Shown piece after piece: positions 55,588 through 64,000 of a stretch of DNA of 64,000 bases (within the stretch, counting starts at the first letter, position 1; the number at the start of each line of letters is the position of its first letter). A model generated the notes under the pieces. That model was not told the DNA's origin, did no database searches, and saw only the letters and a list, made by a program, of their open reading frames with translations. The stretch spans positions 558,001 through 622,000 of the forward strand of contig CAVSPC010000016.1 of NCBI GenBank assembly GCA_963729795.1, written 5' to 3'. The DNA is from CAWBBA01 sp963729795 (lineage in GTDB: Bacteria; Desulfobacterota; Desulfomonilia; Desulfomonilales; Desulfomonilaceae). The translations under genes and the position numbers were made by a program.

Positions 55588-56286
55588 ATGAGCAACGATG
55601 TGCGCCGGAGGCTCCTCAGAAAGATAGAAAAGTTAAATAGCCGGCTACTTGCGCTGGGAGCACAAGTGGAAGAGAGTGTCTACCTTGCGGTAAAGGCAAT
55701 CGATCGCAGAGATGCAGACATGGCCGCGAAAGTTATTGACGGTGACCTTGATATAGACCGCGAAGAAGTTGACTTGGAAGAGGAATGCCTCGAGATTCTT
55801 GCTCTACATCAACCCGTAGCTATCGACTTGAGACACATTGTGGCCGTGCTCAAAATAAACAAAGACCTTGAGAGGGCAGGGGATCTGGCGGTTAACATAG
55901 CGGAGACCGCGATTGATCTCAGCGGAAGGTCAACAATGAGTGTGCCCAAAGACTACTTTGTTATGGCGCAACAGACCCGGGGCATGTTGAAAAAGAGCCT
56001 AGACGCATTCGTAAATGTGTCTGCAGAAACTGCGTACGATGTGCTGGCGCAGGATGACGAAGTGGATCGTAAGAAACATGCTCTGCACCGGCAATTTGTA
56101 GAAAGATTGTCGGAAGAACCGAATCTGATTCAGCCATTGATACACTTATTTTTGGTTTCCAGGCACCTCGAGCGCATAGCGGACTTGGCGACCAATATTG
56201 CGGAAGAGGTCATTTACGTGGTGACCGGAGAAATCGTACGACATGGAGTGGATCAAGGCTATATGGCCCACGAGGGTTTCCGTTGA
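55588..56286 (+). CDS. phoU: Phosphate-signalling protein PhoU
   Basis: 232 residues, two three-helix PhoU repeats. The metal-binding signatures are seen twice: KINKDLERAGDLAVNIAE and VSRHLERIADLATNIAE (E/D-x-x-R-x-x-D). PhoU links the Pst transporter with PhoR and restrains phosphate uptake. No pst or phoR genes lie in the window, so it is an orphan copy. Confidence 0.93.
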   Translation: MSNDVRRRLLRKIEKLNSRLLALGAQVEESVYLAVKAIDRRDADMAAKVIDGDLDIDREEVDLEEECLEILALHQPVAIDLRHIVAVLKINKDLERAGDLAVNIAETAIDLSGRSTMSVPKDYFVMAQQTRGMLKKSLDAFVNVSAETAYDVLAQDDEVDRKKHALHRQFVERLSEEPNLIQPLIHLFLVSRHLERIADLATNIAEEVIYVVTGEIVRHGVDQGYMAHEGFR

Positions 56287-56641
56287 ATCGGCGTATGTGC
56301 CCTCATATTTGGGTTTGCGAGACTAGGAGACTGTTGCGTAATCCCGCGTCCCGCGGGACTTTCCCGAATTCGTGGCACGATGGCGTCTAGTGCAATGGGA
56401 TCTCTCGGAGGCTGCCACGGAAAAAACTTAGTATGTCAGCCTCCTAGGAGCCGGGGAGAGGTAACGGAACAATGGGAGGAACCTACGCGTAGCACGATGG
56501 CGCCGACGAGTGAGGTTGCGCGACAGGCTCCTAGGCTTTTGTCTCCTCCCATGTTCGAGAAGGCAGAACCAAAAGGAATTTCGGCCCCAAAGAACTCCCG
56601 GTCCAAGCATCTTCGTCACGTGTCTAACGGGCGCGGGCTGG
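56287..56641. other. Intergenic, no gene seen
   Basis: About 350 bp downstream of phoU. It contains CCCGCGTCCCGCGGG (about 56343-56357) and two CTCCTAGG-centred near-palindromes (about 56440-56456 and 56524-56540). No coding potential that I would defend. Confidence 0.45.
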
Positions 56642-57037
56642 TCAGCTTGCCTTGCGCTTGCCCGTGACGAGCTTTCTGGAGGACCTTGTTTTGCGGTAAG
56701 CAGGTTTCTTTGCCGTCTTACGCTTGCTTTTACCTAATGCGTATTTTCTGGAGGTCGTTTTTTTGTGGCGTGCAAGCTTCTTTGATCTGGTGAGTTTGTG
56801 GTGGGCGGATTTTACTTTTGAAGACTTTTTCTTGACGGTCGGCTTGTTTTCTGTTGAGGCTTTTTTATCACGGGCTCGAAGGAGTTTGACGAGACTATCG
56901 GTCGGAGTCAATTTGTGCTGCTTGAGCTTGTGAGAAGGTTTCGTCTTCACCTGAGGTTGGCTGGCGAACGAGCCTTCGGCAATAAACGCGACAAATCCCA
57001 AAGCCAGAAACGTCCCTAATAACAGAATCCTTGGCAT
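56642..57037 (-). CDS. Exported Lys/Arg-rich protein
   Basis: 131 residues from ATG 57037. A signal peptide (PRILLLGTFLALGFVAFIAEG) is followed by about 100 residues made mostly of Lys, Arg, Ser, Thr and Ala (KKSSKVKSAHHKLTRSKK). No acidic cluster. Such basic exported proteins may bind nucleic acid or the anionic envelope. Composition differs strongly from neighbours. No known family. Confidence 0.65.
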   Translation of the reverse strand: MPRILLLGTFLALGFVAFIAEGSFASQPQVKTKPSHKLKQHKLTPTDSLVKLLRARDKKASTENKPTVKKKSSKVKSAHHKLTRSKKLARHKKTTSRKYALGKSKRKTAKKPAYRKTRSSRKLVTGKRKAS

Positions 57038-57118
57038 TACACTATGCTCCACGGTTTTATGATTTAGCCAACCTTACCTAAATTAAGGGGATTTGTCAAG
57101 ATGATGGTAAAATTAACA

Positions 57119-57586
57119 TCATGGACCGGTTATCTCAGAAAGTCGGGGCACTGACAAGGCTATGGCCAAGATAATAACTGCAATAACGGAAATGATTACG
57201 AGGATGTCCGGAAGCACTGAAAAGACGGCTTCTCCTCTGTTGATGTGTCTTCTTGTCCTTAGAAACCGGACACCCGACATCAGCATCGCCACTCCAGCCA
57301 GGAAGAATGTGAAGAGACTGAGATAGATGGCGTGAGGAGAGGCTTTCAGATGCGTCGTTTGGCCGCCGAGTTGTAGGAGGTGCTTCAGGAAAATGTCGAA
57401 GCGTTCAATGACAAAACCAAATGCGAGTAGCGCAATGCTGGTCCGAGACCATGCCAAGAAGGTTCGCTCGTTGGCCATGTGGCTCCGTTGCCACGCCAGA
57501 AATATACGATCATCGCTCATTACGTCGGGAGGTTTTGGTTGTCTGATGCGGATTCCGATGCCGCCGTCAGGCCCGTTCTTCATCAT
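57119..57586 (-). CDS. DUF202/YidH-family membrane protein
   Basis: 155 residues with three helices (about 45-65, 88-108, 125-148). LAWQRSHMANERTFLAWSRTSIALLAFGFVIERF is the family signature around the first helix (given here in two parts: HMANERTFLAWSRTS and IALLAFGFVIERF). GGAGG precedes the ATG. Inner membrane; function unknown for the family. Confidence 0.8.
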   Translation of the reverse strand: MMKNGPDGGIGIRIRQPKPPDVMSDDRIFLAWQRSHMANERTFLAWSRTSIALLAFGFVIERFDIFLKHLLQLGGQTTHLKASPHAIYLSLFTFFLAGVAMLMSGVRFLRTRRHINRGEAVFSVLPDILVIISVIAVIILAIALSVPRLSEITGP

Positions 57587-57790
57587 AGAAATTCCTCCGG
57601 CAGGTGAGGTGACATTTCATCCCGGGTATCCAAGGTCTTAATTGCAGCGTTTTGCGTTGATGTCAACCGGTATCGTGTCGTGTGGACGGAGAGCCGCTGG
57701 TTGTTTTCCGAATCACCACCATGCGACGATCGCTCACAAGGCAGTGACGAACGATCCCCTTACATTACGGCAAGCTCTCCGAGGAAATGA

Positions 57791-59518
57791 ATGAGTCTGA
57801 AGAGTTCTCTCAAAACAACCCTCACCGGACTTTTACAAATGCCGGAAGAGGGAACTTCCCCGGAACGGTACAGGATTCTCCGACGAAACATCGTAGTCCT
57901 GATGCTTCTCATAACTATTATTCCTCTCCTTTTGATGGCGTTCATCAATTATCATCAGTATCAATCAGCCTTGAAACACGAGATCGTGGCGCCGTTACGA
58001 GTCCTGGTCAACAAGACTAAACACTCCTTCGAGCTTTTTCTGGCAGGACGTGTGTCAACAGTGAGCTTTATCGCGTCTGCGTATTCCTATAACGATTTGG
58101 CTGACGAAAAGAATCTGAATCGCATCTTCCGGGTATTGAAACAGGAGTTCAAGGGATTTGTCGACATGGGCCTGATTGACGCCAATGGCTTACAAGTAAG
58201 TTACGTAGGCCCGTACGAGCTTAAAGGCAAAGACTACGCGGAGCAAAGCTGGTTCCATCAAGTGAAAGTGAAAGGGGTTTACGTGAGCGATGTATTCATG
58301 GGCTATCGGAGATTCCCACACATTGTTGTCGCGGTCCAACACATTACGGATAACGGCAATAGTTGGATTGTGCGAGCCACTATTGACACCGCACAATTCG
58401 ATGATCTGATCGCTTCCATGGGCTTGGATCCACAAAGTGATGCCTTTGTGATCAACCAAAAAGGCGTCTTTCAGACTACGTCAAAATTTTACGGCAAGGT
58501 GTTGGAGAAGTGCCCGGTAGTCGTTCCCCCGCTCAGCTACGAGCCCAACATCATCGAACAGAAAGACTCAATGGGGCGCAACGTTCTCCTAGCCTACGCA
58601 TATCTGAATTCATGGGATTATGTCCTCATGGCTGTAAAGCCGAGAGCTGAGGTGCTTAAGGTGTGGTACACCCTGAAGGGTGAGCTTGTCTTGGTCTTTG
58701 TAGCAAGCGTCCTAGTCATTTTCATCGTTGTTTTCGGGCTCACCAGGGTGCTGGTCGATCGACTGAAAGAAAGTGATGAGAAGAGAGAGCTTGCTTTCCG
58801 CAGCATCGAACATAGTCAAAAGCTCTCCTCGATTGGAAGGCTTGCTGCAGGCGTGGCTCACGAGATAAACAATCCACTGGCCGTCATCAACGAAAAAGCC
58901 GGTCTCATGAAAGACCTAATCGAGTATGCGGCCACTTTCACGGATAAAGAAAAATTTCTCGCCTTGACCGCCTCGATTATCCAGTCAGTTGAGCGGTGCC
59001 GAACCATAACACATCGGCTTTTGGGATTCGCCCGCAGGATGGACGTGGAAATCGAGATCCTGGACATCAACGACGTAATCAGAGAAGTCACAGGCTTTCT
59101 GGAAAAGGAAGCTTTGCACAGAAATATCAAATTAGGGCTGAATCTGGCATCCGATCTGCCACGGATAGCCTCGGACCGAGGGCAACTTCAGCAAGTGTTT
59201 CTAAACATCCTCAACAACGCCTTTGCCGCGGTGGAAGATGGAGGAGCAGTTTCCGTAACCACCTGGGAAAAAGACATGGACACAGTGGCAGTCAGTTGTC
59301 AGGACAACGGGCACGGCATGTCGGTGGAAACTCTCGAGCACATATTTGAGCCCTTTTTCACCACCAAGAAAGGGTATGGGACAGGTTTGGGCCTATCCAT
59401 CACCTACGGAATCGTCAAGCGGCTCGGCGGCGACATTGAGGTCCACAGCAAGGAAGGAGAAGGAGCGAGCTTCGCAGTTTATCTGCCCAAGAAATCAAAG
59501 TCCGAGTCGGGAAAATAG
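57791..59518 (+). CDS. Membrane sensor histidine kinase (complete)
   Basis: 575 residues. Helix 1 at about 33-52, a Cache-type periplasmic sensor domain (about 55-290), helix 2 at 298-322, then the kinase core. The phospho-His is His357 in GVAHEINNPLA; the N box (FLNILNNAFAAV), DNGHGM, FEPFFTTK and GTGLGLSI boxes are all intact. Likely phosphorylates the receiver encoded 1 nt downstream. It is the only complete kinase of the array at 57.8-63.7 kb. Confidence 0.92.
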   Translation: MSLKSSLKTTLTGLLQMPEEGTSPERYRILRRNIVVLMLLITIIPLLLMAFINYHQYQSALKHEIVAPLRVLVNKTKHSFELFLAGRVSTVSFIASAYSYNDLADEKNLNRIFRVLKQEFKGFVDMGLIDANGLQVSYVGPYELKGKDYAEQSWFHQVKVKGVYVSDVFMGYRRFPHIVVAVQHITDNGNSWIVRATIDTAQFDDLIASMGLDPQSDAFVINQKGVFQTTSKFYGKVLEKCPVVVPPLSYEPNIIEQKDSMGRNVLLAYAYLNSWDYVLMAVKPRAEVLKVWYTLKGELVLVFVASVLVIFIVVFGLTRVLVDRLKESDEKRELAFRSIEHSQKLSSIGRLAAGVAHEINNPLAVINEKAGLMKDLIEYAATFTDKEKFLALTASIIQSVERCRTITHRLLGFARRMDVEIEILDINDVIREVTGFLEKEALHRNIKLGLNLASDLPRIASDRGQLQQVFLNILNNAFAAVEDGGAVSVTTWEKDMDTVAVSCQDNGHGMSVETLEHIFEPFFTTKKGYGTGLGLSITYGIVKRLGGDIEVHSKEGEGASFAVYLPKKSKSESGK

Positions 59519-59519
59519 C

Positions 59520-59882
59520 ATGCAGGACCGGAAAGTTCTCATAGTGGATGACGAGAAGGATTTTGTCTCCACCCTTGCGGAAAGACTCCGATTGAGGGGT
59601 ATTCATGCAGACGAAGCATCCAGTGGTGAGGAAGCATTGCGCATGATAGCCGCGAATGCTCCCCAGGTGGTGGTTCTAGATATAATGATGCCCGGCATGA
59701 GCGGGTTAGACGTACTCAAAGTGATCAAAAGCCGCTACCCGCATGTCGAGGTCATACTACTCACCGGCTTGGGAACGAAGAAAGAGGGCATCGAGTTGGG
59801 GGCCGCAGACTGTTTGATTAAGCCATTGCAGGTTGAAGAACTCATTGAGAAAATCAATAAGGCTGTACAAAAAGAGGGTTGA
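59520..59882 (+). CDS. Receiver-only response regulator 1
   Basis: 120 residues, one CheY-like domain: VDDE acid pocket, phospho-Asp 54 in VVLDIMMPG, LTG Thr and the KPL Lys. No output domain. It follows the complete kinase with a 1-nt gap and likely takes its phosphoryl group, passing it on or acting by protein binding. Confidence 0.92.
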   Translation: MQDRKVLIVDDEKDFVSTLAERLRLRGIHADEASSGEEALRMIAANAPQVVVLDIMMPGMSGLDVLKVIKSRYPHVEVILLTGLGTKKEGIELGAADCLIKPLQVEELIEKINKAVQKEG

Positions 59883-59930
59883 GTCACACTACAGAGAGCT
59901 GCACAGCAGGCTCGTTTATGGACGCCTTTA

Positions 59931-61772
59931 ATGGACACTAAATATCACGAGATATTGTGGCTAAAGATAGTAACAGTAATACTTTTCCTGGGAATTGTGC
60001 CTTTGCTTGTGCTGGGAACTATCATTTACTACCAATCAAGAGCGGCTTACGAAAAGATAATTATGGACACATTGCAAACATCAGCGCTGGATACCGGCCG
60101 CGCTGTGGATCTATTTCTGAATGAACGTGTGAGCGAACTTTTCACAATAGCCAGAACTCAAACACTTGACCAACTCAAGAACAGAGTCGCTCTGGATAAG
60201 ATTTTTCTGGGGCTGAAGGACGCTTGCCGGTTCTTCAGCGCCGTAGAGATTGTCAACAACCGAGGGAAGCGGATTGCGTATGCGGGCCTTAGGGACAGCA
60301 CCTCAGAGACATTCGACAAGTTAGATAAAGACTGGGTTCGTAGAGTTTTGTCATCCGGAGTTTATGTCAGCGATGTTTTTGAAGATTATAGGAATGAGCC
60401 ACATTTCTTTGTCGCCGCGGCTTCCGCCAAAGAAAGTGGATGGATCCTCCGGGGAACAGTTAAGGCGGAAGCGCTTGACAAGATAATGCGTTCAGCGCCA
60501 GTCGGCAAGAAAGGGTACGCCTTTATTGTCAGCAAGAACAATCTCTTGCAAACGACACCTCATGCGGGCGAGAAGCAATCACTACCGTTTTACAGCTCTG
60601 ACTTATTCGCATCAACACGCACGAAGGATTCCCAGATCCTTTACCGCGGCAAAGATAGCTTCGCCGCGGCGATTCCTATACGAAGTGGCGGTTGGGTGTT
60701 GGTATTAGGAGAGAATTTTCGCGAACAGATGGTACCACTGCTGGAGGTGCGCCGTACAGGCGTTTTTATCGCCGCCGCCTGTATCTTGTTTATTCTTGGC
60801 AGTGCAGTCCTAACGGCTCGATCAATTGTGAAGGGGTTCGCGCGCTTCAGCCGACAGGAGCAGCCTGACGATAACACTGAGATGCAATCCGGTAAGATGA
60901 TGGCGTTGGACAGGATGGCAGCAGGAATCGCCCACGAGGTCAACAATCCTCTCGCAATAATCGGTGGAATGGCCGGCTGGATGAAAGATCTCTTGGGCGA
61001 AGAAGACATCCGGGCGAGCAAGAATTTTGAAACCTATAAGGATTGCCTCGCGAAGATCGAGCGTGAGGTGAGACGTTGCAAAATGGTTACACAGAGGCTC
61101 CTGAGTTTTGGGCGGAGCGTCACACCCAGCCGAGCGGCAGTCGATGTGAATCATTTGCTGGTAGAAACTGTGAGTCTTTTTGAAAGTGAAGCATACTTCA
61201 GAGACATCGGCATTCATGCCACGTACGGAGACAGACTGCCTCCGGTTACAACCGATCCCACTAAACTCCAACAAGTTTTTTTCGATATTTTTGACGAATC
61301 CATCGACGCTGTGGGCAAGTATGGCTCGATCAATGTCAACACCAGTTGTGAAAGGAATCGTCAGGAACTTCTCATCACGATTTCTCGGTCCGGTTCCGAG
61401 TCTTCGTCGGCAAACATCGCAGAAGTCACCGGCAGCGTTCCGACTGTCGATGCTTCAGGAACGAGATCGGCAAAAAGGTTTTCCGATAGCCACAGCGTCA
61501 TCAGCGAGTCGGGCGGCACAATTTCGGTGGCTGATCCTGTGGCAGGGCACAGAACATTTACCATTCGTTTGCCGGTAACCGAGTCTTCGCACCCGGTGCC
61601 GGAGGTAGCGCAACTTCGACCAGGATGGAAGGGGCCGGATAACACAACTAAAACGTCACAGGCAAACGGTTCTCAGGATACTAAATTCGCGCGACCGGTG
61701 GCGAGACTTCCACATTTCGGTAATCAGAAATCAGGAAAACGACATGGAAGAATTGAAAGTCCTTCTGGTTGA
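59931..61772 (+). CDS. Sensor histidine kinase with degenerate ATP-binding domain
   Basis: 613 residues. Same layout as the first kinase: helix, Cache-type sensor domain, helix, dimerisation domain with His335 in GIAHEVNNPLA. The catalytic domain keeps its length but not its motifs: the N box reads FFDIFDESIDAV, the DxGxG box is SRSGSES, and the GxGLG box is GTRSAKR. ATP binding is probably lost, so it may be a pseudokinase or need a partner in trans. The last 28 nt overlap the next receiver gene. Confidence 0.85.
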   Translation: MDTKYHEILWLKIVTVILFLGIVPLLVLGTIIYYQSRAAYEKIIMDTLQTSALDTGRAVDLFLNERVSELFTIARTQTLDQLKNRVALDKIFLGLKDACRFFSAVEIVNNRGKRIAYAGLRDSTSETFDKLDKDWVRRVLSSGVYVSDVFEDYRNEPHFFVAAASAKESGWILRGTVKAEALDKIMRSAPVGKKGYAFIVSKNNLLQTTPHAGEKQSLPFYSSDLFASTRTKDSQILYRGKDSFAAAIPIRSGGWVLVLGENFREQMVPLLEVRRTGVFIAAACILFILGSAVLTARSIVKGFARFSRQEQPDDNTEMQSGKMMALDRMAAGIAHEVNNPLAIIGGMAGWMKDLLGEEDIRASKNFETYKDCLAKIEREVRRCKMVTQRLLSFGRSVTPSRAAVDVNHLLVETVSLFESEAYFRDIGIHATYGDRLPPVTTDPTKLQQVFFDIFDESIDAVGKYGSINVNTSCERNRQELLITISRSGSESSSANIAEVTGSVPTVDASGTRSAKRFSDSHSVISESGGTISVADPVAGHRTFTIRLPVTESSHPVPEVAQLRPGWKGPDNTTKTSQANGSQDTKFARPVARLPHFGNQKSGKRHGRIESPSG

Positions 61773-62127
61773 CGATGAAGTGGAATTCGTCTCCACTCTT
61801 GCCGAGAGATTGAGTCTGCGGGGCATTCAGGCTCGGACGGCCAATGGTGGGGAGGAAGCATTTCGGCAAATTGCCACCGACGCACCGCACGTCGTGGTCT
61901 TGGATGTGATGATGCCTGGCATGGGAGGGCTCGAGGTCCTGCAGCGCATCAAAGCGGACTACCCTGCGATGCCGGTGATTCTTCTGACGGGCATAGGAAC
62001 AACCCGGGACGGGATGGCCGGAATGCGACTGGGGGCCTTTGATTATCTCATGAAACCGTTACAGATCGAGGATTTAATTAAGAGAATCGGAGAAGCCGTG
62101 AAAAAGGGCTCAGGGGGTGCTCAGTGA
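61744..62127 (+). CDS. Receiver-only response regulator 2
   Basis: 127 residues. VDDEVEF, Asp 54 in VVLDVMMPGMGG, LLTG and KPLQ complete the phosphorylation site. Close in sequence to receiver 1. Starts inside the end of the degenerate kinase and its stop overlaps the start of the next gene (TGATG). Confidence 0.9.
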   Translation: MEELKVLLVDDEVEFVSTLAERLSLRGIQARTANGGEEAFRQIATDAPHVVVLDVMMPGMGGLEVLQRIKADYPAMPVILLTGIGTTRDGMAGMRLGAFDYLMKPLQIEDLIKRIGEAVKKGSGGAQ

Positions 62128-62792
62128 TGGCCTCAGATTTAAAAGAAGCCGTCTTTATGGGAAAGGTCACCGCAGGAGTTACCCATGACCTCAAGAATGT
62201 CCTGGCGATCATAAGGGAATCTGCCGGTCTCATGCAGGATCTTCTGGCGCTCTCGAGCAACGAACCCTTTTCTCTCCGGGGCAAGTTTTCCGAGACGCTC
62301 TCCAGGATCGATAGTCAGTCAAGCCGCGGCGCAGATTTGGTGGACGGTCTCAATAAATTTGCCCATCTCACCGACCATACCACGGCAACCCTTGACCTCA
62401 ATGAAGTCTCTGGCCAAGCAGTGTTGCTGTCACAGCGGTTTGCCCGCTTGCGAGGAATTACTTTGAGTGTCGGGTTTCAAGACAGGCCGGTGACCATCAT
62501 CTCCGATCCGTTGAAAATTCAGATGCTGCTGTTTGAGTGTATCCACGCTCTCCTCAACATTGTCGGGGCGGGGGCTACTATTTCGCTTCGCACGTTTCAA
62601 AGAGGAAAGGGAGAGGTGTCAGTAGAGCTGTCTTCGAGTGGGAACGACGGCATGTTGAAACCTGGGGCTCTCGATTTGGCCTCTCTACCGGAATGGACGG
62701 TGCTTCAGGAGGAGGCCCGTAGTCTCAAAGTAAGGATCGAACCCGGCCGGCCTCCTGTTTGGCTCGGCCTTACGTTCGCCGGGGCAGCGTGA
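62127..62792 (+). CDS. Soluble histidine-kinase-like protein without sensor or ATP boxes
   Basis: 221 residues. A dimerisation/phosphotransfer helix with GVTHDLKNVLA (His20) is followed by a catalytic-like domain lacking recognisable N, G1 and G2 boxes. The layout is like ChpT-type phosphotransferases that relay between receivers. No membrane segment. Coupled to receiver 2 by TGATG overlap. A relay role is inference. Confidence 0.72.
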   Translation: MASDLKEAVFMGKVTAGVTHDLKNVLAIIRESAGLMQDLLALSSNEPFSLRGKFSETLSRIDSQSSRGADLVDGLNKFAHLTDHTTATLDLNEVSGQAVLLSQRFARLRGITLSVGFQDRPVTIISDPLKIQMLLFECIHALLNIVGAGATISLRTFQRGKGEVSVELSSSGNDGMLKPGALDLASLPEWTVLQEEARSLKVRIEPGRPPVWLGLTFAGAA

Positions 62793-63140
62793 CGGCGACA
62801 GCCGGCTACCTGGGAGTTCTTTCTGGAAGATCTGAAGTTTGAGAGCGTTCGGCTGTGCTTTGGCCCGACAGTAAAATGTGGATGTGTTTCAGTCGCCTCT
62901 GGCACGCTAGCCCGGCGGTTTGGGTACATAAGGGTTATGTTTTGGTCACAACAAGACACGAGGAGGTGCAACTTCCATTGAGCCTGTGCTGCACAAGCGG
63001 CCAAGTCTGAGTAGGTGCTGCACTTTTGCGTTGGCCGCCATCCTGAAGCGTGCATGACGAAGGCGCAGCCCTCAAAAAGGAAAGTTTTCAAAGCTGGATT
63101 TCCATGACAATCCACTACCGTTCCATACATGGAGGGAAAG
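62793..63140. other. Intergenic, no gene seen
   Basis: About 350 bp within the two-component array, the only long gap in it. No ORF with coding character and no clear terminator; it may mark where a kinase partner of receiver 3 was lost. Confidence 0.35.
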
Positions 63141-63599
63141 ATGAAGGAATTTAAAGTGCTTATGGTTGATGACGAGGAAGACTTCGTCAAAACCCTCGCC
63201 GAGCGGATGCAAATGCGTGACCTTGACTCCGAGGTGGCCCTCAGTGGTGAGGCAGCCCTTCAGGTCGTTGAGGAGCAAATCCCGGACGTGATGGTTTTGG
63301 ACCTGAAAATGCCGGGTATAGACGGCATGGAAGTGTTACGAAGGGTGAGGACAGCGTATCCACAGGTGCAGGTAGTTATCCTGACCGGGCACGGCTCCGA
63401 GAAAGATGAGGCCGAAGCCCGGCGTTTGGGGGCCTTTGCATACCTGCAAAAACCGGTGGACATTGAAAAGCTTATGGTCACCCTGAAGAACGCCTACAAG
63501 AAAAAAATGGAAGATGCAATGATAGCCGCCACTTTTGCAGAGGCAGGAGAGTTTCAGACGGCGAGGGAAATCATGGATGAGAAAAAGAAAGAAAAGTGA
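63141..63599 (+). CDS. Receiver-only response regulator 3 with C-terminal extension
   Basis: 152 residues. VDDEEDF, Asp 54 in MVLDLKMPGIDG, LTGHGS and the QKPVD Lys form a full receiver; about 35 further residues are helical and charged (MIAATFAEAGEFQTAREIM). ATG 63141 is chosen because GGAGGG lies 5 nt before it. Followed 18 nt later by a truncated receiver. Confidence 0.9.
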   Translation: MKEFKVLMVDDEEDFVKTLAERMQMRDLDSEVALSGEAALQVVEEQIPDVMVLDLKMPGIDGMEVLRRVRTAYPQVQVVILTGHGSEKDEAEARRLGAFAYLQKPVDIEKLMVTLKNAYKKKMEDAMIAATFAEAGEFQTAREIMDEKKKEK

Positions 63600-63617
63600 A
63601 CCTTTGAGGCTGTGCGG

Positions 63618-63749
63618 ATGAAGGTAGAAGTATTACTGGTTGATGATGAACAGGAGTTCGTAGAAGTCTTGGCCGAACGTTTGGAAGCTCGAGGCTTCAG
63701 CGTACGGACGGCGGTGAGTGGGGAAGAGGGGTTTCACTGCAATGAATAG
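63618..63749 (+). pseudogene. Truncated response regulator receiver
   Basis: 43 codons: VLLVDDEQEFVEVLAERLEARG and SGEEGF match the first third of the other receivers, but the frame stops at TAG 63747 before the phospho-Asp strand. The next gene's ribosome-binding site (AGGAG) overlaps this stop. It looks like a deletion remnant of a fourth receiver. Confidence 0.8.
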
Positions 63750-63758
63750 GAGCTGGAA

Positions 63759-64000
63759 ATGTCGAAACTGGTTAAACTAGGTCTAATTACTTTTTTCTGC
63801 TTTGTGCTGATGCCGGTAACGGTGGGCTCCGTCATGGCTGCAACCGCTTCGGCTGCCCCTGTAGAAGGTGGTGGGAGCTACCCGTGGTGGATGTGGCCAC
63901 TGCTTCTGCTGGCGGTGACCTTTGTTATGGGCATTGCGGCGGTTCTGGGCGGCGTTGGAGGCGGAGTCTTGTTCGTGCCCATTATCAGTGGTTTTTTCCC
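63759..64000 (+). CDS. TauE/SafE-family sulfite/organosulfonate exporter, 5' part
   Basis: Starts at ATG 63759 with AGGAG 6 nt upstream and runs off the window. 80 residues are visible: a signal-like first helix (VLMPVTVGSVMAATA) and the start of the TauE/SafE repeat (FVMGIAAVLGGVGGGVLFVPI). The family exports sulfite, sulfoacetate or similar anions across the inner membrane. Its place after the regulators suggests they may control it. Confidence 0.82.
   Translation, partial: MSKLVKLGLITFFCFVLMPVTVGSVMAATASAAPVEGGGSYPWWMWPLLLLAVTFVMGIAAVLGGVGGGVLFVPIISGFF

Noticed and set aside
56380..56737. Plus-strand ORFs downstream of phoU
   Set aside because: No ribosome-binding site, biased composition, and overlap with the end of the exported basic protein on the other strand.

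Overview
The window reads as a chromosomal segment of an anaerobic, probably sulfate-reducing or syntrophic member of the Desulfobacterota (Desulfomonile- or Syntrophobacter-like; this is inference). The grounds are the mercury-methylation pair hgcA-hgcB, FdhE, a biotin-type acyl-CoA carboxylase/decarboxylase subunit, a quinol-type NO reductase, many receiver-only response regulators, and in-frame UGA codons that look like selenocysteine. I see no rRNA, tRNA, CRISPR array, prophage or intact insertion sequence.

Layout. 1-0.9 kb: 3' part of a carboxyltransferase gene and an FmdB-type zinc ribbon. 1.2-5.6 kb: three envelope glycosyltransferases. 5.7-16.2 kb: a mixed set (Fsr-type MFS exporter, UspA, a protein that is about 39% histidine, a coiled-coil glycosyltransferase, a small Cys-rich exported protein, a methyltransferase/ATP-grasp fusion with a frameshift, a Bax-inhibitor protein, a 21-repeat ankyrin protein). 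16.7-20.3 kb: qNor plus an NRAMP-like transporter. 20.5-27.2 kb (minus strand): a surface-sugar cluster with a methyltransferase, a B12-type radical SAM enzyme, an epimerase-glycosyltransferase fusion and a split transketolase. 27.4-32.5 kb: transporters, HU and a frameshifted RND adaptor.

32.6-35.6 kb is the most interesting region. hgcA and hgcB lie downstream of an ArsR-type regulator and converge on a DsbA/FrnE-type oxidoreductase. The oxidoreductase has UGA in place of the first Cys of its CxxC, followed by a hairpin with a GGG-starting loop at the bacterial SECIS distance. hgcA has an upstream in-frame extension with a strong ribosome-binding site and one in-frame UGA directly after a Cys. 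A perfect 7-bp hairpin with an AGGU loop follows at the same distance. The usual GTG start of hgcA would fall inside that hairpin loop. I read both as selenoproteins, so this would be a selenocysteine-bearing mercury-methylation locus.

36-45.4 kb: FdhE, cupin, metallo-beta-lactamase-fold protein, a stand-alone diadenylate cyclase, a second sugar-modification cluster and NhaA. 45.7-56.3 kb: small exported protein, Deg-type protease, then a lipB-pdhA-pdhB-pdhC-lpd operon followed by a secreted ankyrin protein and phoU. 56.6-64 kb: an exported Lys/Arg-rich protein, a DUF202 protein, and a tandem array of histidine kinases and receiver-only regulators in which the later kinases have lost their ATP-binding boxes and the last receiver is truncated, ending in a TauE/SafE-type exporter cut by the window edge. 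Several intergenic spaces carry short palindromic, REP-like repeats.
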